NCBI GenBank assembly: GCA_036744635.1
Contig: DAIOHQ010000240.1
Coordinates: forward strand, 1-7,553
From: DAIOHQ01 sp036744635
Lineage (GTDB): Bacteria > Planctomycetota > Phycisphaerae > Tepidisphaerales > Tepidisphaeraceae
Direction of reading: 5' to 3'
Length of the DNA: 7,553 bases
Shown here: in pieces, positions 1 through 4,680 of the stretch
How positions within the stretch are numbered: position 1 is the first letter of the stretch
Layout of the letters: the number at the start of each line of letters is the position of its first letter
Translations under genes and position numbers: made by a program
The notes under the pieces: model-generated
The model's database searches: none
Seen by the model: only the letters and a program-made list of their open reading frames with translations
Told to the model about the DNA's origin: nothing

Positions 1-208
1 AACCTCCGCCCGCCCCAAGCAAACCCGCGCCCCGCTTAAGGAAGACTCTCTCCCGCTTAAGCAAACCTCCGTCCGCCCTAAGCAACACTCCGCCGACCCT
101 AAGCAAACCTCCGCCCCGCTTAAGCAGAATTCCGTCCGTCTTCAGCAGGACTCCGTCCGTCTTCGGAAAAGTCCGATCCCGCTTGGGAAAACCTCGGCCG
201 GTCTGGGG
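1..208. repeat. Degenerate 21-bp tandem repeat array, about ten units
   Basis: Ten units of 20-21 bp lie head to tail: 1-20, 21-41, 42-62, 63-83, 84-104, 105-125, 126-146, 147-166, 167-187 and 188-208. A typical unit reads ACCTCCGTCCGCCCTAAGC with A's in front. The CTCCG core and the TAAGC end are best kept in units 3-6 and decay toward the gene on the right. The array runs off the left edge, so its true length is unknown. On the minus strand 21 bp equals seven codons. One frame stays open through every unit and gives degenerate heptapeptides such as LKRGGGL, LRADGGL and LKTDGIL. No ATG start for it is visible, so coding is not claimed. Confidence 0.85.
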
Positions 209-283
209 GGATACCCCTCCGGATCCAGCCGGCGGCGGCCGTACGTGGAGCAGGCATGCCCAGGCGCGGCCGGCGGCCGGCGG
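209..283. other. GC-rich non-coding stretch between repeat array and gene
   Basis: This is very GC-rich sequence with short GGCCGGCGG-type self-similar runs near 265-283. I see no gene, promoter or convincing terminator. On the minus strand it has no stop in the frame of the upstream gene, so reading past that gene's TAG (284-286) would continue without a stop through the repeat array to the window edge. Confidence 0.5.
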
Positions 284-415
284 CTAGCGGCGGGCATCCG
301 CTTCGGCCACCGCCTTCATCTGCGCCAGGCCCCTTTCGAAATCCGCGCCGATCATCTTGTCCATGTTCATGAACATGCAGAAGGCCTTGGAGATGAAGTT
401 CTTGTCTCCGGACAC
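284..415 (-). pseudogene. SRPBCC C-terminal remnant joined in frame to the ubiquitin-like gene
   Basis: About 43 residues, starting near SGDKNF and ending AEADARR at a TAG, match my memory of the extreme C-terminus of a common SRPBCC (START/Bet v1-like) family, where a 'FMNMDKM(I/V)G-DFE-GL--LK' helix closes the fold. The ~100 residues that would form the sheet and cavity are missing, so the piece cannot fold as an SRPBCC domain by itself. The junction (about 415-440) is rich in repeated TCGGAGGG on the minus strand, which could have mediated a deletion between two formerly separate adjacent genes. It is listed apart from the CDS because its origin differs. Confidence 0.6.
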
Positions 416-733
416 CCTCCGACCCCTCCGATCCCCCGTCCCTCCCGCGATGGCGCCGATGATATAAAACGGTTCAGCGCCGCTGGCCACCGCATCCGCC
501 AGGGGCGCATCGGGAGATTCCTGCGAGACATCATCCTGGCAGGCGAAGAAGCGCACCAGCTTGCGGCGCTGTTGGGTATCGTGCTCGCGAATCGTTCCGC
601 GCAGCATCGGATACCTGGCCTCCAGCGCATCGAGAATCGACCGCTGGGTTACTGGTCCGACAACGTCCACCGTCACCTCGCGGCCGACATTGGCCAGGGT
701 GCGCAGATGTTGAGGAAGTATGACGCGGATCAT
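284..733 (-). CDS. MoaD/ThiS-family ubiquitin-like protein fused to an SRPBCC C-terminal tail
   Basis: The first ~98 residues look like a beta-grasp MoaD/ThiS sulfur-carrier-like protein: MIRVILP start, LDALEARYPMLRG helix region, and an end in FYIIGAIAGG. Family members normally stop at that Gly-Gly, which is the residue pair adenylated and conjugated or thiocarboxylated. Here the frame continues through a short Arg/Gly linker into ~43 residues (SGDKNFISKAF, FMNMDKMIGADFERGLAQMK) that I recognise as the end of an SRPBCC/polyketide-cyclase protein. The ATG at 733 is chosen because it opens the domain and overlaps the preceding gene's TGA (ATGA). An in-frame TTG at 751 is the alternative. A propeller gene usually sits directly upstream, as it does here beyond the GIY-YIG gene. 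Whether the fusion works or is a deletion scar is unknown; the Gly-Gly is buried unless processed. Confidence 0.8.
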   Translation of the reverse strand: MIRVILPQHLRTLANVGREVTVDVVGPVTQRSILDALEARYPMLRGTIREHDTQQRRKLVRFFACQDDVSQESPDAPLADAVASGAEPFYIIGAIAGGTGDRRGRRVSGDKNFISKAFCMFMNMDKMIGADFERGLAQMKAVAEADARR

Positions 734-1461
734 GGGCGAGCGAACGTCCAAAGTTTTTTTAATCGGTCAAGTCGCTTGCCGTCGCAGTTGGCTAACGGAA
801 TCAACGCGTCTTGCAGCAACTTCTCAATGCGTTTGCGCTCACTACGGTCATACTGAACCGGGACGAATGTAACACCAATTGGCTTATCACCCCACCAGTT
901 CGCGTGGTTCTTACTCAATCGATCGTAGACCGTGTCCTTCGTCTCGCCAACATTTAGCGGAAGCGGCGCTATTGGCTGCTCGTTTCGGTCGAGTCGCCAC
1001 AATCCATAAATCACCTTCTCCGTTCCGCGTAATTCTGGATTGTAGTCGCGTCGTCCTCGATATACGAAGCCCTGCCACGAAAGCAGGCCATCGAGCAACT
1101 GGTGTAAGTCGCTAGCCAGCTTCGTGGCGTCATCTCTCCTCTGTTGCAGCCACGCCTGAGCAGTGCCGATCGCATTGTTACTCGTCAGAGCCGCAATTAC
1201 CTCACTGACGACCTCATAGGCATCCGCCTCAGAAGTAGCGATCCCTTTACACTTCTCCTTCCATGCTGGATTGTTGCATCTGAATTCGTGCCGACCAGTT
1301 CGGACAGTGCCGCCAGCATACACCAGCCGGTCTGCGTCGAAGCCAATTGCAATCGCCTCCGACACCTCCTCGAAGATCGTTTCCCAGCACCAAAGATTCT
1401 CACGCGCGAACTGCCCTTGAACGAACTTGATGAGCCGTCGGCTTTCATCGGCCGGTACCAT
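730..1461 (-). CDS. Hypothetical protein with a probable divergent GIY-YIG nuclease domain
   Basis: This is a 243-aa protein. Residues ~149-226 follow the GIY-YIG order: VIYGLW (GIY position), a loop, LNVGET (YIG position, 169-174), R181 in DRLSKNH, and RIEKLL (E213 as possible metal-binding Glu) ahead of IPLAN (N225). The canonical tyrosines are partly replaced, so this is a divergent member or a look-alike. Residues 1-145 are helical-looking and I do not recognise them. An upstream GGAG lies 9 nt before the ATG. The gene starts 24 bp after the propeller gene and its TGA overlaps the next ATG. Its base composition (roughly 50% GC by eye) is clearly lower than the ~60-65% around it, which suggests later insertion between two genes that normally touch. 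Near its end (754-760) the minus strand reads A7. Confidence 0.7.
   Translation of the reverse strand: MVPADESRRLIKFVQGQFARENLWCWETIFEEVSEAIAIGFDADRLVYAGGTVRTGRHEFRCNNPAWKEKCKGIATSEADAYEVVSEVIAALTSNNAIGTAQAWLQQRRDDATKLASDLHQLLDGLLSWQGFVYRGRRDYNPELRGTEKVIYGLWRLDRNEQPIAPLPLNVGETKDTVYDRLSKNHANWWGDKPIGVTFVPVQYDRSERKRIEKLLQDALIPLANCDGKRLDRLKKLWTFARP
754..760 (-). other. A7 slippery heptamer (possible -1 frameshift site)
   Basis: In the GIY-YIG-like gene the codons read TTA AAA AAA CTT, which fits the X_XXY_YYZ pattern as A_AAA_AAA. A -1 slip here leads through ACT TTG GAC into the frame of the ubiquitin-like gene and its ATG at 733, joining the two proteins. No SD-like stimulator or stem-loop was verified, so function is speculative. 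A homopolymer of this kind can also be a sequencing error. Confidence 0.3.
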
Positions 1462-1485
1462 TTCGGTTTTCTCCAGGCATTTGGA

Positions 1486-2655
1486 TCACGCCAGCGTCTG
1501 CACTTCCACCGACACCACCGCCGGCAGGTCGCGCACGATGGGGGCCCAGTTGTCGCCGCTGTCGGCCGAGCAGTAGACCTGGCCGCCGGTGGTGCCGAAA
1601 TAGATGCCGCACTTATCCATCGAGTCCACCGCCATGGCGTCGCGCAATACGTTCACATAGCAGTCGCTTTGCGGCAGGCCTTTGGTCAGGGCCTCCCATT
1701 CATTGCCGCCGGTGCGGCTGCGATAGACGCGCAGCTTGCCTTCCGGCGGATAGTGCTCGGCATCGCTCTTGATCGGGACGACGTAGATCGTCTCCGGCTC
1801 GTGGGCGTGGACGTCGATGGGAAAGCCGAAATCGGTCGGCAGGTTCCCGCTGACTTCGCGCCAGTTCTCGCCGGCGTCATCGCTGCGCATGACATCCCAG
1901 TGCTTCTGCATGAACAGCGTGTTGGGGCGGGAGGGATGCATCGCGATGCGATGCACGCAGTGGCCAACCTCGGCGGCCGGGTCGGGGATGTAGTTGGAGT
2001 GCAGGCCGTGATTGATCGGCTTCCAGGTCTTGCCGCCATCATCGGTGCGGAAGGCGCCGGCGGCCGAGATCGCGATGAAGATGCGATCGGGATTTTTTGG
2101 GTCGAGCAGGATGGTGTGCAGGCACATGCCGCCGGCGCCCGGCTGCCATTTGGGCCCGGTGCCGTGGCCGCGCAGGCCGGGGAGTTCCTGCCAGTTTTTT
2201 GCCCCGTCGGTGGTGCGGAAGATCGCGGCGTCTTCCACGCCGGCATAGACGCTGTCGGGATCAGTCAGCGACGGCTCGAGGTGCCAGACGCGCTTGAATT
2301 CCCACGGATGGGGCGTGCCATCATACCACATGTGCGTGCCGGGATTGCCGACATACACGAACTTGTTGCTCTCGGCCTTGGGCATTCCATCCGGCGTGGT
2401 CCTGGGCTCTTCGGGCTTGGTGCCGGGCTGCTCCCAGGTCTTGCCGCCGTCGCTGGAGCGCTGAATGATCTGCCCGAACCAACTGCTGGATTGCGAGGCA
2501 TAGATGCGGTTGGGATCGACCGGCGATCCCTTCATGTGATACACTTCCCAGCCGCCAAAGTGCGGGCCGGTGACATCCCATTTCTGCCGCTTGCCATCGG
2601 AAGTAATAACAAACGCACCTTTGCGCGTGCCGACGAGAACTCGTATTTCAGCCAT
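1486..2655 (-). CDS. BNR/Asp-box beta-propeller protein (sialidase/VPS10-like fold)
   Basis: This 389-aa protein has repeated Asp boxes (S/T-x-D-x-G-x-x-W): SSDGGKTW (67-74), TTDGAKNW (148-155), TDDGGKTW (204-211), SDDAGENW (258-265) and SADSGDNW (363-370), plus a weaker SRTGGNEW (313-320). These mark the blades of a beta-propeller. It lacks a signal peptide (MAEIRVLVGTRKGAF), so it is probably cytoplasmic, and I see no basis for calling it a true sialidase. From memory, proteins like this are often encoded directly before a MoaD/ThiS-like protein; their joint function is not known to me. Here a GIY-YIG-like gene separates the pair. The start at 2655 is supported by AAGGAG 6 nt upstream. An in-frame start at 2685 would only add ten poorly conserved-looking residues. 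Confidence 0.88.
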   Translation of the reverse strand: MAEIRVLVGTRKGAFVITSDGKRQKWDVTGPHFGGWEVYHMKGSPVDPNRIYASQSSSWFGQIIQRSSDGGKTWEQPGTKPEEPRTTPDGMPKAESNKFVYVGNPGTHMWYDGTPHPWEFKRVWHLEPSLTDPDSVYAGVEDAAIFRTTDGAKNWQELPGLRGHGTGPKWQPGAGGMCLHTILLDPKNPDRIFIAISAAGAFRTDDGGKTWKPINHGLHSNYIPDPAAEVGHCVHRIAMHPSRPNTLFMQKHWDVMRSDDAGENWREVSGNLPTDFGFPIDVHAHEPETIYVVPIKSDAEHYPPEGKLRVYRSRTGGNEWEALTKGLPQSDCYVNVLRDAMAVDSMDKCGIYFGTTGGQVYCSADSGDNWAPIVRDLPAVVSVEVQTLA

Positions 2656-2661
2656 TGATTG

Positions 2662-2667
2662 CTCCTT
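2662..2667 (-). promoter_or_regulatory. Shine-Dalgarno of the BNR propeller gene
   Basis: AAGGAG on the minus strand lies 6 nt before the ATG at 2655. It decides that start over the in-frame codon at 2685. Confidence 0.75.
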
Positions 2668-2698
2668 CCCATCACCAGTGGGCATTCATTGAACAGAA

Positions 2699-3085
2699 CT
2701 ATTTGCCTAACTCGCGGCGCAGGCTCCGTCGCTTTGATGCGTTCATACACAGCAGTTCAACGGTGGCTCGACCGGTCGCCGTGAGTCCGAGAATCAGCAC
2801 GCCTCGAACTGAAAAATGATCCGGCCATCGCTGTCGCCGCGGGTTGAACAATCGCACCAGTCTCCGGCTGCTCGGATCGAACGCGGTCAGATTCGGGCCT
2901 TTGTACTTATTGCAACGGTAGCAGGCGAGCGCGAGGTTCATCAAGACGTCACCGCCTCCATGCTGGCGCGGAATGACATGCTCGATCTGCAGCCGCAAAT
3001 AGGGAACGTCATCCTGATGTATGTGACAGTATTCGCACCGATTGGCTGCGCGCCTTTGCACAGCCGTGCGTAATGCGTTCGTCAT
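2699..3085 (-). CDS. HNH endonuclease
   Basis: This 128-aa protein has a compact HNH/beta-beta-alpha-metal nuclease core. It shows CEYC (C17, C20), IEHVIPRQHGG with the probable catalytic H36, NLALAC with N50, and CYRCNKYKGPN with C55 and C58. The two CxxC pairs should bind a structural zinc. The third signature position after the last Cys is Asn (N59), so it is an HNN-type variant, as is common in this small family. It probably nicks or cleaves DNA; the substrate is unknown. The ATG overlaps the stop of the preceding 90-aa gene (ATGA, 3082-3085) and no strong Shine-Dalgarno is visible, so translation is probably coupled. The next gene starts 43 bp downstream. Standalone HNH genes of this kind may be selfish or defence-related, but the sequence does not decide. 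Confidence 0.88.
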   Translation of the reverse strand: MTNALRTAVQRRAANRCEYCHIHQDDVPYLRLQIEHVIPRQHGGGDVLMNLALACYRCNKYKGPNLTAFDPSSRRLVRLFNPRRQRWPDHFSVRGVLILGLTATGRATVELLCMNASKRRSLRRELGK

Positions 3086-3354
3086 TTCGACCGGCCCGCC
3101 GCATTTTGCGCTCGGCGTGCTTTTGCCTGAAGAACCGCGATCACATCCAGTGCCTCGACGTATGCTTCGTACTCGGATTCCTCGTCCGGCGTGAGCAATC
3201 CCTCTGAGTTCTTCTTCGCCAGCTCATCCAGCCGGCGTTGCGTTTGGGCGCTGGCACGCAATGCCGCGATGCGCGCCGCCACGGCCGGGGTCAGGCATTC
3301 ACCCACGGGATCGAGCATCTCGTCCAGAATTCGGTGGTCAATCGTTGTCGCCAT
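3082..3354 (-). CDS. Small hypothetical protein paired with the HNH nuclease
   Basis: This 90-aa helical, charged, soluble protein has a DPVGECLTPAVAARIAALRA segment (15-34), a QRRLDELAKKNSEGLLTPDE segment (39-58) and an EYEAYVEALDVIAVLQAKAR helix (61-80). I recognise it only as a family often found directly upstream of HNH endonucleases ('LTPE..EYE.Y......VLQ.KAR'); no function is known to me. The ATGA overlap with the HNH gene argues for a fixed ratio of the two products, as in a nuclease with its partner or inhibitor. A TATAAT lies 8 nt before the ATG and there is only a weak GAG as Shine-Dalgarno, so its mRNA may be leaderless or nearly so. Confidence 0.75.
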   Translation of the reverse strand: MATTIDHRILDEMLDPVGECLTPAVAARIAALRASAQTQRRLDELAKKNSEGLLTPDEESEYEAYVEALDVIAVLQAKARRAQNAAGRSK

Positions 3355-3362
3355 GCAAGCTC

Positions 3363-3368
3363 ATTATA
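3363..3368 (-). promoter_or_regulatory. -10 box (TATAAT) for the 90-aa/HNH gene pair
   Basis: The minus strand carries a perfect TATAAT in the 44-bp gap after the VOC gene, 8 nt from the ATG at 3354. A transcript would start at or within a few bases of the start codon. No convincing -35 hexamer is visible. Transcription could run on through the HNH, propeller, GIY-YIG-like and ubiquitin-like genes. Confidence 0.5.
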
Positions 3369-3398
3369 TCCAAGCTTCCTTGCTCAAACCAGATTTCT

Positions 3399-3803
3399 TT
3401 AGCTCTCAACCATCACCATCCACAATACCCCAAACCGGTCCGTCACCATCCCAAACCGCGGCGAGTAGAAGGTCTTGGTCAGGGGCATCATCACGCTGCC
3501 GCCCTCGCCCAGCGCGGCGAAAAGGCGATCCGCCTCCTGCTCGCTCCTGGTCAATATCGTCAGCGCGAAACCCTTGAAGCCGCCCGGGGCCTCGCAGTCC
3601 CCATCCGACGCCGAAAGCGTCGTCTCGCCGATGCGCACGCTGGCGTGCATCACCTTGTTCTCCATCCCCGGCGACGACATGCCGGGATCGGGGGCGTCCT
3701 TGAAGCGCATCAGCATCTTCACCTCCGCGCCCGCCGCCTTGCGATAAAATTCCAATGCCTCTTCGCAGCGGCCTTCGAAGAACAGATAGGGTTGCACGTT
3801 CAT
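3399..3803 (-). CDS. VOC-superfamily protein, PhnB/YjdN-like
   Basis: This 134-aa cytoplasmic protein is of the PhnB-like branch of the glyoxalase/bleomycin-resistance (VOC) fold. It starts MNVQPYLFFEGRCEEALEFYRKAAGAEV, continues with MRFKDAPDP and MHASVRIGETTLSASD, and ends in the family hallmark FGMVTDRFGVLWMVMVE. Length is normal. Members are often annotated as 3-demethylubiquinone methyltransferase-like, but no enzyme activity can be assigned. AAGGAG 5 nt upstream fixes the ATG at 3803; the longer frame upstream reads back through the DoxX-like gene in another frame and is not real. It lies 40 bp after the DoxX-like gene and is probably co-transcribed with it. Confidence 0.9.
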   Translation of the reverse strand: MNVQPYLFFEGRCEEALEFYRKAAGAEVKMLMRFKDAPDPGMSSPGMENKVMHASVRIGETTLSASDGDCEAPGGFKGFALTILTRSEQEADRLFAALGEGGSVMMPLTKTFYSPRFGMVTDRFGVLWMVMVES

Positions 3804-3808
3804 GAAAT

Positions 3809-3814
3809 CTCCTT
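3809..3814 (-). promoter_or_regulatory. Shine-Dalgarno of the VOC gene
   Basis: AAGGAG lies 5 nt upstream of the ATG at 3803. It rules out the longer open frame that would begin at 3980. Confidence 0.8.
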
Positions 3815-3843
3815 GCTGAAGTTGAATGAGTTTGCGTGTGATG

Positions 3844-4230
3844 TCACCGGCGCAGCGGAAGCAGCGGCCAGAGTCGCGGTTCGCGCAGCAATAAACCGAC
3901 CCACACCACGATGCCAACGATGACCGGCACCACAAATACCGGTTCGCTGACGCGGACATGGGTGGCGGTGGCGCCGCCAAGATATCCCGTCAGCAGAATC
4001 GCGCCCAGCGTTGAAGTGCGCGGAATCATGTAAATCACCGCGCAGACGATTTCGATGATCGTCAGAGGCAACGCCACCCTGTCGGGATACCCAAACTTGC
4101 CCATCTGCTCTCGAACGGCGTCGGCGTGGGACAACCCGTATATTCCGCCGACGCACATCATCAGCGCCGGCAGCGCGCTGATGATCCAACCCGCCCACAG
4201 CAATTTTTTCGAACCGCCTGCCTCTGGCAT
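3844..4230 (-). CDS. DoxX-like small integral membrane protein
   Basis: This 128-aa protein has four hydrophobic segments: about 10-33 (LLWAGWIISALPALMMCVGG), 52-70 (VALPLTIIEIVCAVIYMIP), 73-92 (STLGAILLTGYLGGATATHV) and 97-117 (VFVVPVIVGIVVWVGLL). The IIEIVCAVIYMIPRTSTLGAILLTGYLGGA stretch between helices 2 and 3 is characteristic of the DoxX-like family. It is an inner-membrane protein of unknown biochemical role. The start at 4230 has GAGGAG 6 nt upstream. Genes of this family often sit beside SRPBCC and VOC genes. Here an SRPBCC remnant ends 28 bp upstream and a VOC gene follows, so this is a typical but damaged set. Confidence 0.88.
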   Translation of the reverse strand: MPEAGGSKKLLWAGWIISALPALMMCVGGIYGLSHADAVREQMGKFGYPDRVALPLTIIEIVCAVIYMIPRTSTLGAILLTGYLGGATATHVRVSEPVFVVPVIVGIVVWVGLLLREPRLWPLLPLRR

Positions 4231-4236
4231 ACCGTG

Positions 4237-4242
4237 CTCCTC
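4237..4242 (-). promoter_or_regulatory. Shine-Dalgarno of the DoxX-like gene
   Basis: GAGGAG lies 6 nt upstream of the ATG at 4230. Confidence 0.7.
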
Positions 4243-4258
4243 AAATTTGAGTTCCTGA

Positions 4259-4392
4259 TCACTTCCCCCACACCTTCGCCAGATACTCTGCCAACTGGTC
4301 GAACGTTCCCGTCCAGCCCTGCTTCATTCCATCGTGCGTTCGCCCGACGCCGTTGCGGCAGTCTTGCTCAATTTACCTGGCGGTGCGGCCAT
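4259..4392 (-). pseudogene. Truncated, frameshifted SRPBCC/AHSA1-family gene (C-terminus only)
   Basis: One minus-strand frame ending in TGA (4259-4261) reads GMKQGWTGTFDQLAEYLAK, which I recognise as the closing helix of AHSA1-type SRPBCC proteins. Just upstream the similarity moves to the neighbouring frame (ATASGERT, matching the usual 'NAT..ER.TFE' stretch), which itself hits TGA after ME. A stop (TAA) also closes the C-terminal frame near 4374. So there is at least one indel between the two pieces, and everything N-terminal is missing. The remnant ends 28 bp before the DoxX-like ATG, where an intact SRPBCC gene would normally stand. Confidence 0.65.
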
Positions 4393-4565
4393 GTTTCTAC
4401 TCCATGTCCTTGCGATACTTCCAGTCGATCGGGGAGCTCATGCCAATATCGGCGGCACTGTCTCAGTCGTCCGCGGCACTCTCATGCCTGCTTTTCCGGC
4501 CGCTGTCAATCATGTTTTTATCGGCTTCTTGTGTCGCCGCGAAAGTGTAGCAGGAGTTTCGACAG

Positions 4566-4578
4566 TTCCCATCGGGAA
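4566..4578. repeat. Inverted repeat TTCCC-ATC-GGGAA
   Basis: A perfect 5+3+5 dyad in the divergent intergenic region. It is followed 4 bp later by another dyad with a CCC/GGG core. Confidence 0.7.
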
Positions 4579-4581
4579 AAC

Positions 4582-4593
4582 CGTCCCGGGACG
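4582..4593. repeat. Perfect 12-bp palindrome CGTCCCGGGACG
   Basis: This is a self-complementary dodecamer. GGAA (4575-4578) and TTCC (4594-4597) flank it roughly symmetrically. It could be an operator or a small hairpin. Confidence 0.7.
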
Positions 4594-4614
4594 TTCCTGC
4601 CGTATCTGGGAGTT

Positions 4615-4627
4615 CACCCATAGGGTG
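4615..4627. repeat. Inverted repeat CACCC-ATA-GGGTG
   Basis: A perfect 5+3+5 dyad, about 54 bp before the oxygenase gene start. It is the third dyad in 62 bp with CCC facing GGG. Confidence 0.7.
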
Positions 4628-4668
4628 CAAGGCATCGTCCCACCCTCTCGACATGCCGGGAAAGCGGC

Positions 4669-4674
4669 TAAGAT
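4669..4674 (+). promoter_or_regulatory. Possible -10 box (TAAGAT) for the oxygenase gene
   Basis: TAAGAT lies 6 nt before the ATG at 4681, with TCGACA 15 nt upstream as a weak -35 candidate. No Shine-Dalgarno is present, so a leaderless message is plausible. Confidence 0.35.
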
Positions 4675-4680
4675 GGATGG

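Larger units (their letters stand above)
4393..4680. promoter_or_regulatory. Divergent intergenic region with dyads and a spaced direct repeat
   Basis: I find no convincing gene in these 288 bp; short open frames on both strands look random. It separates the leftward DoxX/VOC operon from the rightward oxygenase gene. It holds a direct repeat GCGGCACTGTC / GCGGCACTCTC (4452-4462 and 4473-4483, start to start 21 bp, two helical turns) and three short dyads at 4566-4578, 4582-4593 and 4615-4627. These are plausible operator sites. The sigma-70-like TTGACA on the minus strand (4504-4509) has no good -10 partner. Confidence 0.5.

Noticed and set aside
1..208. CRISPR array
   Set aside because: The 21-bp units abut directly with no unique spacers, and the units themselves diverge.
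245..856. 203-codon open frame on the plus strand
   Set aside because: It is antisense to the ubiquitin-like gene and crosses the end of the GIY-YIG-like gene. No motif was seen.
1144..2658. 504-codon open frame on the plus strand
   Set aside because: It is antisense to the BNR propeller and GIY-YIG-like genes. Its translation has no recognisable motifs and reflects GC-rich codon structure of the real genes.
4481..4509. TTGACA on the minus strand as a -35 box for the DoxX operon
   Set aside because: The hexamer 17 bp downstream is CATGAG, a poor -10, so no promoter can be supported.
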